Assembly: GCA_043228905.1 (NCBI GenBank)
Contig: JBHGNT010000012.1
Span: 20,026,001-20,090,000, forward strand
DNA length: 64,000 nucleotides
Source of the DNA: Azolla caroliniana
Lineage: Eukaryota > Polypodiophyta
Reading direction: 5' to 3'
Part shown: piece by piece, positions 49,246-59,173 of the stretch
Layout: each line of letters begins with the position of its first letter
Position numbering within the stretch: position 1 is the first letter of the stretch
Notes under the pieces: model-generated
Databases searched by the model: none
What the model saw: only the letters and a program-made list of their open reading frames with translations
What the model was told of the DNA's origin: nothing
Program-made: the position numbers and the translations under genes

Positions 49246-49995
49246 CTATATTGGATGAGTCGTGTCATCACCTATCTCGACATATCCGGGACGTTCCGTT
49301 TTTTGTAATTCTCGAAACCAATCTTCATGAGACGTCATGTGGTTAGATGCTCCTGAGTCAACAAACCATACATTCTCTGAGGGCGTGGTGCTTGTTTCAC
49401 CTTGTGTCGCCATTGAGTGCACTTTGTGCCTCATCATGAACATTCCGCTACGATCGTCGTAGTCGGGATTCGATGCGTAATTCCTGAGTTGTCGGTTGGT
49501 TGAAGCCGACTCTCGCTTCTTCTTTCGACACTCCTCTTTGCAGTGACTGAGTTTTCCGCAATATCCACATTTGATTGGGTTATTATGATTTCTTGGTCTG
49601 GCGTGATGACTCCCCCTTCTGCTGAACTCTCTGGGATTGTTCCTGTCCGCTTGCCATTGGTGGGAGTTATGCTCTTGGGTCTGCCGACAGTGATGACCTT
49701 GTCTGAATTGAGCTCTATTTCCACGACCGAAATTTCTTCTAACATCCGATTGTGTGTAGAGCATATGACCCTCTGGTGCGTTGCTCCTTTGTCAGACGTG
49801 ATTTTCCTCGACCAACAATATTGACTGGAGATTGGAAAAGGTGGGAGGATTCTCTCTCGCGAGGACGACAGACCTTATTGCGCTGAATCGAGGTGTTAAG
49901 CCTCTGAGGCATATCTGCACCATTTCTTCGTCGTCAATGCCAACATTGATCGACCCAATGTTATTGCTAGGGCCGGACAACAACCTAACACAGGG
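49246..49995 (-). pseudogene. Copia gag C-terminus and protease
   Basis: The gag part GIDDEEMVQICLRGL (about 49930) is followed by Arg/Asn-rich sequence, the zinc knuckle CGYCGKLSHCKEECRKK (about 49565-49515) and the protease motif WFVDSGASNHMT (about 49370-49335). The upstream gag is missing because Gypsy A is inserted at 49996. Confidence 0.9.
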
Positions 49996-50430
49996 TGTCC
50001 ACTTAAGACACGTCACCAAAGGGTGGTACGACAGAATGACTTACGGCTCAACGCTTAATTAGACCTTAATCGATTACTTAGCCATCCGTAATTAACACGT
50101 GTAAGATATAACAATAAACACAAAACGGTAATCAACACTTGAAGATTAAGACAATACGCTTTATTAATTATCCGCTCCTGATTACATTGTAACCGAGCCT
50201 TTATATAGGTCTCCGATGCGAAATACAAAACGGTGTCAAACAGCACCTTTACGGAATCGTTCCAGATCCAGATCGGCACACCGATTCTGGTTCGTCCATC
50301 CACATCTTCTTATATAATAATATGTATATAGTAAGACTACTAATTACAACAGTTCCCGAATAACTATTCCTTTCACACTCTGGTTTGGACCTCCTTAAGC
50401 CTTCTTCGTCGGCCGGTAACACATGGCACG
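49996..50430 (-). repeat. 3' LTR of Gypsy A
   Basis: The inner edge ends ...AAGTGGACA at 49996, abutting Copia gag. On the minus strand a TATATAA box (50207-50200) and AATAAA-like signals downstream fit an LTR promoter/terminator. The outer edge is uncertain: TGTTACC at 50430 or TGTGAAAGG at 50376. Confidence 0.6.
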
Positions 50431-50462
50431 CCCGTGGGATAGTACCTTGTACGTCGAACCCA

Positions 50463-53225
50463 CTATCCGGCCCTTTTACGCTTCGTCCAAAATGTCCAGA
50501 ATGCTTTGCTCCAAAATTTCCAATGGCTCGTCGGGAATCTGTTGTTCCTGATGTGGTTGTTGTTGTTGTTGTTCCGTTTGTGGCTGTGGCTGCTGCTCCG
50601 TTTATCGCTCTGGCACCGGTGTTTCCGTCGTTGGTTCCTCCGTCGGAGTTGTTTGTGGCTGACTAACCCCGGCATGTTCCCCCTCCTGTCTTTGCGCCGA
50701 CGACGGTTCCTCATCACTAAGGTTGACCGTTGTCGCTTTTCGCGCTTTTTCTTCTCGGAGCCGGGATCGCTCATAGCTTTCAAACTGGATTTGAGCCTCC
50801 AACCGATCATCGTCCAGTTGAGCTACGAGCTATCGGACCTGCACCAATTGTTCATCCGCCAGCTCCTCCCTGATGGTGGTGAAGTCCTCCAAGGTCAGCA
50901 TATAGCAGTCGTCGCCCTCCTTTCGCCGGTTTTCAACGTCCGCCCTAAGCAATTGGAGTTCCGCGGTATTCTACGCCCATTTTGCCCACCAACGCACACA
51001 ACTATCATCAATCAAGCTTTTGGTTTTAGTGAGCCATGACCGGAGGATGCACTAGATCCGTTCGGCTCCCATCTGTGATTTATTTTCTGCGGCTTGTCGC
51101 TCTTCCTTCAACTACTTGATGATTTGAACCGTGTCCACCTCCTGCTCCCTATAATGCGACAATTGAGTTTGATAGGTTGTTTGCAACCTTTGTAGTACCA
51201 TTGTTGCTCTTTCCTTGTCTTCATGGTTCTGTTTGTGGAGCTCCATCCGGTCATTCGCCGCTTCCTCCAATAGCCTGGAACTTTCCGCTCGTTCTTCGGC
51301 GAGTGCCATTGTGGCCTTATCAACCTCTTGCCAGAGCTCGGCCATCCGTTGTTGATGCTCCGTCTCCAGCTGCTTGTAGTCCCGATGCAGATGATCAAAA
51401 TCATCAGTCTTCTGCTTCAGCCTTTGGTTTATCTGACGGCGCGCGCGGTCCTCCCGGTTCTTCTGTTGCCGGAGCTCTTCCTTCAGCCGCTCAATTTCCG
51501 TTTCCGCCATCCGTCGCAGCTTGTCTTTTTCCTGCAGCACTTTCTCTTTTTCCTCCTTCAGCCGGTTGTAAGCATGATGTCCTTTACGCAGGTTTTCCTC
51601 TGCATGACGAAGGTTCTCAACAATCTTTCTTAATTCTTCTTTGGCCGCCTTCTTCAAGTCGCGTTCGCGGCTCCGTAATGCTTCTTGTGCGGCTAGCTCA
51701 TCTCGTAATTCTGCACGCTCTTGGGCTTGCGCCGCCTCTTTCTCTGGGACAGTTTGTGTCTCCGGGGTCTTATTCTTCTGTACATCAACCGGAGTCACCG
51801 GTGCTTGGACCTACGTTGCGGTTAAGGCCATTTTGGCCATATCTCCTGTGATATGATCCAAGTCTTGTTCGAGGCACCGGACCCTTGACCGGGCCGTCTC
51901 CAGTTCATCGGTTGTGACGAGCAACCGTTCCGTTTGCGCTCTTTCCTCCGCCTCTATGCATCCGACTACTCCGGAAATTTGGTCTCCTATCCACCGGACC
52001 ATTGGCTACCGGTGCACTATTGTTGCGCTTGTATGGAGAGTTGGCTGATGGGTTCACTCGCCGGTGGCTGGTCCCGCCTTTCTGCGTCAAGCTGCGCTTC
52101 TGGTTCTGCCAGCTGACCACTTTGCCGTTCCGGCTCTGAGTGTGTTTCATCTAGTCGCCCGTTGTCTGCTTGTTCTTGGTCGGCTGGGGCGGTTGGCCTT
52201 TGTATCTCCGGCTCTTGGGTGACGGGCCTTGCCGGTGCAGCCTGTTGTGTCAGGACTTCTGTGACCGGTTCCATCCAAACCGGTTCCGGTGCCTCCCTTG
52301 GCGTGGGTTGCTCAACGTGAGTTGCGGGTGTTCCATCCTTCTGTGGGTCCGAACGTTTCCCGGTTGATTCTGCGGTGCTCTTCACCGGCCGCCGCTTGAG
52401 GTGCTCCGTGGGTTCTTCCTCCATCTCTTCCGCCTGAGTCCCGACATTCATTCTTGCCGCCAAGGTGTCTATTTCCTGTTGCGCTAGTCGGTGGAGTGGG
52501 CTCTTCAAGGCCCGTGCCGGTGTCTCCTCATGCGTGTCTGTCGGTCGCTACCGGCCGGCGCGCTCCTTCGCCGCCTTCTCTGCTTCGGTAGTCTTCCCCT
52601 TAGTGGCCTTGGAGGCCAACAGTTGTTGCCGTTTCGAAGCAAGTTTCGGGGTGCCATCCGTTGCTCTTCCCCGCTTCTTGGTTTGGATGGGCTCGACCGA
52701 TGGCGTCAACAGGGTGAGCCATTGTGTCACCGCATGCCATACTTTCCGGCCTTCCTTGCCGTCCTTTCCCCTTACTATATCAATGGCCGTACACAGCCCG
52801 TCGGCGATCAGCACCGGCCAATCTACCTTGACCCCTTCGTACGTTGCGATGATCAAGCCTGCTCGGTTTTGAGGCATGACGGGGGGTCGAGGGTACACGT
52901 GGCCGAACTCGTGGAGCACATGGGCAATTTCCCGGAATAGCATATCTTCGCCGCCATGTGTCCTATAGCCCTTGCTGGCTAGAGAGTACTCATCGAAATA
53001 TTTGATGAGTTGCTCGGAGGTAGGATTGTCGATCGTGTAGATACCGCCCTCCGGAAGGCCTATTAACGCATGGATCGCCTCCTCCGTGATCACCTCCGTG
53101 TCGATTTATTTTATAATCTTCTCGGCCTCCTTGTGTGGTGCTGCCTCCATGATCGTTAAGAAACCCTCCAGACCGTGTTGTCGTAACCATTTCTTGGCGG
53201 CTTCAGACAACGTTTGGCAGTCCAT
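50463..53225 (-). pseudogene. Extra ORF of Gypsy A: mobile-domain-like N-terminus and coiled coil
   Basis: One long ancestral frame is inferred: a single minus frame runs from ATG 53225 (MDCQTLSEAAKKWL) to about 52017, broken by two stops (53106-53108 and 52548-52550). It continues after one shift near 52010 in another frame to about 51112 and further to about 50600. The N-terminal 200 residues are globular (FREIAHVLHEFGHVYPRPP, then ADGLCTAIDIVRG) and faintly recall plant mobile or transposase-like domains. The middle is Pro/Glu/Thr-rich, and 51798-51112 is a strongly charged Glu/Lys/Arg coiled coil of about 200 residues. No retroviral motif is seen. The function is unknown; its place after pol and before the 3' LTR matches the env-like/additional ORFs of some plant Gypsy lineages. 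Confidence 0.6.
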
Positions 53226-53652
53226 CTCTGCGTCGAGGTCGGAGAGCGTTGGAGAGGTTTGATGGTGGGGAGAATGTGAGAGAGAAAGTTCTGAGGGAGG
53301 GGGTTCTTTGTGTGCGAGCTCTCTACGATTTATCTTCACGCGTCGCTCTGCGTCTGTTCTCCTTGGTTCGCGATAGGAGAAGGTCTCAATGCGTGGGGGT
53401 TTTTCTCTCTGCATCTTGGCGCCTTTTTCGAGCCTCCGCATGTGCATGTCGTGTACTATAATAGCATTGCGTGCCATGTGGCGGTGGTTTAATGTCCTAT
53501 TCATAGCTCCTCGTACCTTTTCGACGTGCCTCTTTACTCCACGTGTGCATGGCCGTTTCCACCACTCCTTTCCATGATTTATTTGATTCGCTCCTTTATT
53601 CTCTTCTATTTTTTTCTTTCTTTTTATTATTATTTAAAACTTACTTGTGTGG

Positions 53653-54046
53653 TTAGTTTTTCTCCGGTCTTGTCGGACCTTTGCCCGAAATGTGCAACTC
53701 GCCGGCCTCTTGTCGGTTTGTCGTCGTTCTGCTCTCCTCGGTTGTCGGCTCATGCTCCTCCTTACTGGCTTGGTGGTAGTCGTCGTCTTCATCGGTTGCC
53801 GTTATGGTTGGCCTGCCGACATCTAATTCGGTGGCGGCCCTTCGTTCAAATGGGTTCTTAAGCATAGGTCCTTTGTATGGTTTTAATCTAAATCTGTTGA
53901 CCCATTTGCCCAACACTTCTCCGGCAAGTGTCCCCAACTGGTAGGACCCATTGAACTCGCGTGTGATCCAGTACGGTCCGGTCCATCTAAACCGTAGTTT
54001 ACTTGGCATTTTGCCCATCCGGGTCTGGAACACGAGTACCGGCTTG
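53653..54046 (-). pseudogene. Gypsy A pol C-terminus
   Basis: The frame contains KLRFRWTGPYWITREFNGSY, then LGTLAGEVLGKWVNRFRLKP: the integrase C-terminal beta-barrel region of plant Gypsy elements. An acidic, low-complexity tail follows and ends at a stop at 53653. No chromodomain follows. The upstream coding sequence is removed by the chromovirus insertion at 54047. Confidence 0.85.
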
Positions 54047-54387
54047 TGTCATGGCAAGACTCGAACCCATGACCTTATGCTACATGGGTCGAGGTCTTAC
54101 CATTAGACTATACATTATAAGTTGTAGGATATTATTTTCATTTATGTTTTATTTTAGAAATTGATGTATATTCCAGATTTCTCTGGAACATTCTAGAAGC
54201 TTCAGGATTACTCTTAGAAATACTATAAAAGAGGGCACTAGGCGTTATGTTGAACCAAATTGGTTCAACGCCAGTCTTAAGCCTTCTAGCCACAGTTGTA
54301 CATTCTCTTCACGTAATACATATATTCCTCTCCCTCTTATCTCTCCCCTTTCCTACTAGTCTCTTAATTCCTCTTCTCTTTCATCCC
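54047..54387 (+). repeat. 5' LTR and leader of chromovirus copy 1
   Basis: Starts TGTCA. It contains a TATAAAA box at 54224-54230 and, 19 bp later, the near-perfect palindrome GTTGAACCAA-A-TTGGTTCAAC (54249-54269), close to the expected transcript start. The related LTR further on ends in CTGACA, giving TGTCA...TGACA inverted ends, but copy 1 lacks that terminal part: after about 54327 it runs through CT-rich leader straight to the gag ATG. No tRNA primer site is visible. Confidence 0.75.
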
Positions 54388-55587
54388 ATGGCCACTGTTA
54401 GCGCTGAAGAATATCAATCCGTTTTTTCGGAGTTTCAATGTTTGAAGGAGAAATTTCATGCTTTGGAACAAGAAAACCAACGGTTGCTGGGGGATCTTCA
54501 ACAAATCTCCTTAGAAAAACAGCAAACGCAGCAACAGCATGGGGAACTTGCGTTACGCGTACAACAACTCGAAGCAACCATCGTGGCGATGCAACAACAC
54601 GGGCCCGCAACACAAGGAACTCATAAAGAACCCAAGATTGGCCTTCCCACGAAGTTTGATGGAACGCGATCGCAGTTTAGAGGGTTCCTTAATCAGGTAC
54701 GACTAGTTATTCAAATGCATCCTTGTCGATATCCCACCGATGCATCACGAGTGGGTTTAGTAGGAACTTTATTAAGTGGCTCAGCGTTGGCGTGGTTCGC
54801 TCCCCTATTAGAAAAGGAATCCCCGTTGCTCAATAATTTTGAAGAATTTATCGGTGAGTTTAAAGCATGTTTCGGAGATACTGACAGCATCAGAACCGCA
54901 ATCAACAAAATTCGGCGATTACGTCAAGGTGATCGTCCAGCCTCCGCATACGCTGCAGATTTTCGCCTACTCGCCGCCGATATTCCTTGGGATGATCAAG
55001 CGTTAATGGAGCAATTCCGTTACGGTTTACGCAACGATGTCAAGGATTTACTCTTGACCTTCCCCGAAGAGCCGAAGTCCTTAACAGAAGCAATTAGTCG
55101 CGCGGTAAGATGCGACAACCGTCTATTTGAGCGTCGTTCGGAACGACAACTACAGATGCCGAGGGCAAGATCGGAGCCCACCTACGCCTCAGTGACATCA
55201 AGACCTTTTCCGAGGGAGTCATACCTTGCACCTCCAGCGAATACTCCGACTCCGATGGAGATTGACACAACACGTCGTCGAGGGCCATTATCCGAAGAGG
55301 AAAAGCAGCGACGTCGTACAAATCGACTATGTCTTTACTGCGGTGGACCAGGACACATTGCAATAAATTGTCCCCATAGGCCAAAAAGGCAGGTAAACCA
55401 AATTACTGCTAGTACTAATAGTACTAAACCTGAGTCTATTGCCTTAGCTACGCATGATAGTTTTAACAGTACTAAAACCGAGTCTATTTCCCTAGGTGTG
55501 CATGATAGTCCTAATAGTACTTACAGTCCGAACCTAGCAAACAAATTTGATGTCCTTAGTCAGTTAGAAGAAGAGTTAAACGACTAA
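54388..55587 (+). CDS. Chromovirus gag, copy 1 (full length)
   Basis: A 399-aa structural protein from ATG 54388 (MATVSAEEY). An upstream in-frame ATG at 54247 lies in the LTR and would add 47 unrelated residues. The N-terminal 80 residues form a Gln/Glu-rich coiled coil. The Ty3-type gag domain (about 85-250) has KFDGTRSQFRGFL, LLSGSALAWFAPLLE, LRQGDRPASAYAADFR and LTEAISRAVRCDNRLFERR. A CCHC zinc knuckle (CLYCGGPGHIAINC) follows at about 315-328. This form is typical of Tf1/sushi-type elements of fungi and animals and of Tcn1-like plant elements, less so of the common angiosperm chromoviruses (family knowledge, from memory). Gag ends at TAA 55585, inside a putative -1 frameshift signal. Confidence 0.93.
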   Translation: MATVSAEEYQSVFSEFQCLKEKFHALEQENQRLLGDLQQISLEKQQTQQQHGELALRVQQLEATIVAMQQHGPATQGTHKEPKIGLPTKFDGTRSQFRGFLNQVRLVIQMHPCRYPTDASRVGLVGTLLSGSALAWFAPLLEKESPLLNNFEEFIGEFKACFGDTDSIRTAINKIRRLRQGDRPASAYAADFRLLAADIPWDDQALMEQFRYGLRNDVKDLLLTFPEEPKSLTEAISRAVRCDNRLFERRSERQLQMPRARSEPTYASVTSRPFPRESYLAPPANTPTPMEIDTTRRRGPLSEEEKQRRRTNRLCLYCGGPGHIAINCPHRPKRQVNQITASTNSTKPESIALATHDSFNSTKTESISLGVHDSPNSTYSPNLANKFDVLSQLEEELND

Positions 55588-55619
55588 GTCCAGCCAAAAT
55601 AGGAGCCGTTTGGTTGGAC
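55575..55619 (+). promoter_or_regulatory. Putative programmed -1 frameshift signal, copy 1
   Basis: The heptamer G_TTA_AAC (55575-55581) is in the gag frame. A 6-nt spacer containing the gag stop follows, then an 11-bp stem (55588-55598 with 55609-55619; one G-U pair) around a 10-nt loop. Pol is in the -1 frame and open across the site. GUUAAAC is a known natural slippery heptamer. Confidence 0.75.
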
Positions 55620-57487
55620 AGCCCTAGATCTGTGCAGCCCACTAGTGGTTCCATTTCCTCTAAGCAAGTTAGCAATGTGTTCGTAGCCCAAGTAGCCGTT
55701 AGTACTAAAAGTACCCCTCCAGTACATGTCTTAGCACTCCTAGATTCCGGAGCAAACTCTTGCTTTATGGATAAGAATTTTGCCCAAGCTCATCAGATAT
55801 CTCTTAGAAAACTCTCGTGTCCAGCCTCCGTAGTAGTCATTGATGGTCGTCCCATTGCTTCCGGAAATATCATAGAAGAATCAGAGCCCGTTAATGTTGT
55901 CCTAGATAATCTAGCATGTGTAATATCATTTAATATAATTAGTATTCCAGAACATCCCATAGTTTTAGGATTACCATGGTTTGAGTTACATAACCCAGAC
56001 ATAGATTGGAGGACAAGGAAAATTCAGTTTCGACAAACCCAAGGATCTACCCAGAAGATTGCAACCATTTCACTACATCAGTTGCGTGAGGAAGGGCACA
56101 AGGAGGACATGTTTCTCTTCGCAATATCAGTACAACCCTCCAGCACCACCAAAGAGGAGTCCATCGTTCAACTTCCCGAGAAGTATCGTCAGTATGCTGA
56201 TGTGTTCGATAAAATACAAGCCAACACACTTCCTCATCATCGACCGTACGATTGCCCCATCGATCTACAACCAGGAAAGGAGCCGCCATGGGGGCCAATC
56301 TACAATTTGTCACCTACGGAGCTAGAAGTCCTTCGAGCCTACATAGAGGAGAATTTGGCTAATGGTTTCATTCGGCATTCAAAATCTCCCGCAGGCGCAC
56401 CTATTTTCTTCGTCAAGAAGAAGGACGGATCTCTTCGCCTTGTTGTCGACTATCGTGGCTTAAATAAAGTCACCATCAGGAATAGGTATGCACTGCCCCT
56501 TATCTCAAGTCTTTTAGAACGGATCAATGGTGCCAGGTTCTTCACGAAGATCGACTTACGAGGAGCATATAACCTCGTACGAATTCGACCAGGAGACGAA
56601 TGGAAGACGGCGTTTCGTACTAGATACGGGCACTTCGAGTATACAGTCATGCCGTTCGGTCTCACTAATGCGCCGGCAGTCTTCCAGCACATGGCAAACG
56701 ATATATTCCGAGACCTGTTGGATAATTTTTTGATCATCTACTTGGATGATCTATTGGTTTATTCGAAGACCCAGGAAGAGCATGATTCTCATGTACTATC
56801 AGTACTAAAACGACTTCGAGAACATGGTCTGTATGCAAAACTAGAAAAATGTAGTTTCGGGTGCAACCAGGTGGAATTTCTCGGCTATGTCATCTCCTCA
56901 GAAGGCATCTCCATGGACCCAGCTAAAGTCAAAACGGTGGTGGATTGGCAGACTCCGCGTTCGGTGCGGGATGTGCAGTGTTTTCTAGGCTTTGCCAATT
57001 TTTACCGGAAGTTCATACAAGATTACTCAAGGATCGTTCTGCCTCTCACACAGCTTACCAGAAAGGGGCAAGCGTTCATTTGGTCTGAAGAAACAGACTT
57101 GGCTTTCGAGAATCTGAAAAAGGCGTTTACATCAGCTCCAATTCTGGGTCATGTCGATCCAGAAAAACCATTCATTATCGAAGCTGACGCATCGGATTTC
57201 GCATTGGGGAGCATTCTGTCACAACATGGTAATGACGAGAAGCTACATCCTGTGGCTTTTCATTCACGAAAGTTTGACGCCGCCGAAATCAACTACGAGA
57301 TACATGATAAGGAACTCTTGGCAATAGTGGATTCATTTATGCAATGGAGGCATTTCCTAGAGGGATCCCCTCACCCAGTCACTGTATTCAGTGACCACAA
57401 GAACCTTGCCTACTTTCAGGATGCTCGTGTGCTGAATCGACGTCAAGCCCGGTGGGCCCACTTCCTCACACGTTTCGACTTCAAAAT
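55588..57487 (+). pseudogene. Chromovirus pol, copy 1 (truncated)
   Basis: The pol frame, -1 relative to gag, is open from the frameshift site. It encodes protease (ALLDSGANSCFMD), reverse transcriptase (YLDDLLVYSK) and most of RNase H (EADASDFALGS, then FSDHKNLAYF). At about 57487, after FDFKIT, it switches to LTR sequence and the reading frame continues about 90 codons into LTR-derived nonsense before stopping at 57761. Integrase and chromodomain are missing. A short ORF product with no ATG is consistent with a frameshift-made Gag-Pol. Confidence 0.92.
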
Positions 57488-58441
57488 TACTCTTAGAAAT
57501 ACTATAAAAGAGGGCACTAGGCGTTATGTTGAACCAAATTGGTTCAACGCCAGTCTTAAGCCTTCTAGCCACAGTTGTACATTCTCTTCACGTAATACAT
57601 ATATTTCTCTCTCTCTCTGTCTCTCTGTCTCGCTCACTTCTTCCTTCTCTCTCAAGAAGTTCTACACCCCTCATAGTACTAATCCTTCGTTTAGTACTAA
57701 TCCCTTCTCTGTAGTACTAATCCTTCGTTTAGTACTAATTCCGTCTCCGTCTTACTACTGATTCCTGACAGTCCCTCTCACTCGTTCCTTCTCTCAACGT
57801 TCTACACCTCTCATAGTACTAATCCTTCTCTGTCTTAGTACTGTTCTCAACAATTGTACTAATCCTTCTTTTAGTACTAATTCCTTCTCCGCCTAGGTAG
57901 CGTTCCTGACAGTTTGAACCGATTTGGTTCGAACTAATGCCTTGCGCCTCCTTTTATAGTGTCTTCAGGAATACTCCTGAAGTTTCTAGAATGTTCCAGA
58001 GAAATCTGGAATATACATCCATTTCCTAATAAAATATAAATGAAAATAATATACTTCGAATTACAATGTATAATATAACGGTAAAGACTCGACCCATGTA
58101 ACAACAGGTTATGGGTTCGAGTCTAGTTATGACACTTTTCAGGAGTATTCCTGAAGACACTATAAAAGGAGGCGCAAGGCATTAGTTCGAACCAAATCGG
58201 TTCAACGCCAGTCTTAAGCCTTCTAGCTGTTATTGTATATTTTCCTTCACCTAATACATATATCCTTCGTATCATCATTCTCTCTCTTTCTCTCTCTCTC
58301 TCCCTCTCACTCGTTCCTTCTCTCAACGTTCTACACCTCTCATAGTACTAATCCTTCTCTGTCTTAGTACTGTTCTCAACAATTGTACTAATCCTTCTTT
58401 TAGTACTAATTCCTTCTCCGCCTAGGTAGCGTTCCTGACAG
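57488..58441. repeat. Scrambled LTR block between chromovirus copies
   Basis: Pieces in order: forward LTR from its TATA region to its TGACA end (about 57488-57768); a second forward LTR 3' part (about 57771-57911); an inverted LTR 5' part (about 57915-58132, ending at the reversed TGTCATAAC); then forward LTR from mid-body to TGACA (about 58136-58440). The segment of about 140 bp from CCCTCTCACTCG to TTCCTGACAG is repeated directly at 57772 and 58303. The reversed piece matches the 3' LTR of copy 2 at 62709-62919. Repeated AGTACTAAT motifs fill the LTR 3' part. Confidence 0.88.
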
Positions 58442-59141
58442 TGTTAGAACCGCCATCAACAAAATCCGGAGATTGCGCCAAGGTGAGCGGCCGGCCTCAG
58501 CTTATGCTGCGGACTTCCGTCTTCTTGCCAGCGATATTCCCTGGGATGACCAGGCATTGATGGAACAATTTCGCTTTGGCCTACGGAATGATGTTAAAGA
58601 TCTACTCTTAACTTTCCCCGAAGAGCCAAAATCATTGACCGAAGCAATCAGTCGTGCGGTGCGATGCGATAACCGCCTCTTCGAACGACGCTCGGAACGT
58701 CAGTTCCAAATGCCAAGGACAAGATCGGAGCCTACCTATGCTTCAATCGTAGCAAAGCCTTTTTCAAGGGAGTCCTTCAGTACATCTCCAACGAATACTC
58801 CGACTCCAATGGAGATCGACACCACACGTCGTCGCGGACCACTATCGGAAGAAGAAAAGCAGCGACGCAGGGCACATCGACTATGTTTGTATTGCGGGGG
58901 ACCAGGGCATATTGCAGTAAACTGTCCCAATAGACCAAAAAGACAGGTAAACCAAATAATTGCCTGTACTAATAGTACTAAACCCGAGTCTGTTTCCCTA
59001 GGTGTGTCTGATAGTCTTAATAATACTAAAACTGAGTCTACTTCCCTAGGTATGCATGAAAGTTCTAATAGTACTTATAGTCCAAATTTAGTCAACAAAT
59101 TTGATGTCCTTAGTCAGTTAGAAGAAGAGTTAAACTATTAA
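58442..59141 (+). pseudogene. Chromovirus gag, copy 2 (N-terminus deleted)
   Basis: Coding begins within gag at INKIRRLRQGERPAS and continues through the CCHC knuckle (CLYCGGPGHIAVNC) to TAA at 59139. It lacks about 168 N-terminal residues, including the coiled coil, and has no ATG, so it is probably not translated alone. Confidence 0.9.
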
Positions 59142-59173
59142 GTCCAGCCAAAATAGGAGCCGTTTGGTTGGAC
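59129..59173 (+). promoter_or_regulatory. Putative programmed -1 frameshift signal, copy 2
   Basis: G_TTA_AAC at 59129-59135 in the gag frame, 6-nt spacer, stem arms 59142-59152 and 59163-59173 (11 bp, one G-U), loop ATAGGAGCCG. The spacer differs from copy 1 at three positions (TATTAA against GACTAA) while heptamer, stem and loop are identical, and the gag stop falls at the same place. Confidence 0.75.

Larger units (their letters stand above)
45284..49995 (-). mobile_element. Copia retrotransposon, 5'-truncated, degenerate
   Basis: In minus-strand order: gag C-terminus, CCHC knuckle, protease, integrase, reverse transcriptase, RNase H, polypurine tract and 3' LTR. The 5' end, with its LTR and most of gag, is cut at 49995/49996 where the LTR of Gypsy A begins. 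RNase H is split by a MITE at 46153-46595. Several frameshifts and stops make the element non-autonomous. Integrase before reverse transcriptase is the Copia order. Its LTR family also occurs at 4469-4759. Confidence 0.93.
49996..54046 (-). mobile_element. Gypsy element 'A', 3' half only, with extra ORF after pol
   Basis: In minus-strand order: the end of integrase/pol (54046-53653), a long degenerate extra ORF (53225 to about 50463), then an LTR (about 50430-49996). The 5' part is missing because the chromovirus LTR begins at 54047. Integrase-terminal residues suggest the Athila/Tat side of plant Gypsy elements (from memory), which often carry an additional ORF in this position. The element inserted into the gag of the older Copia. 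Confidence 0.8.
54047..57487 (+). mobile_element. Chromovirus copy 1: LTR, gag, pol truncated in RNase H
   Basis: A Gypsy-type element begins with an LTR (TGTCATGGC at 54047) and has full gag (54388-55587) and pol running to about 57487. There pol joins LTR sequence at a 5-bp ATTAC microhomology. The integrase and chromodomain seen in copy 2 are absent. The element is inserted in Gypsy A, so it is younger. Gag and pol closely resemble copy 2 along their shared length. Confidence 0.93.

Noticed and set aside
50506-51851. Long plus-strand frames opposite the Gypsy A extra ORF
   Set aside because: They are antisense shadows of GC-rich coiled-coil coding sequence; content is Leu/Phe/Ser-rich with no domain.
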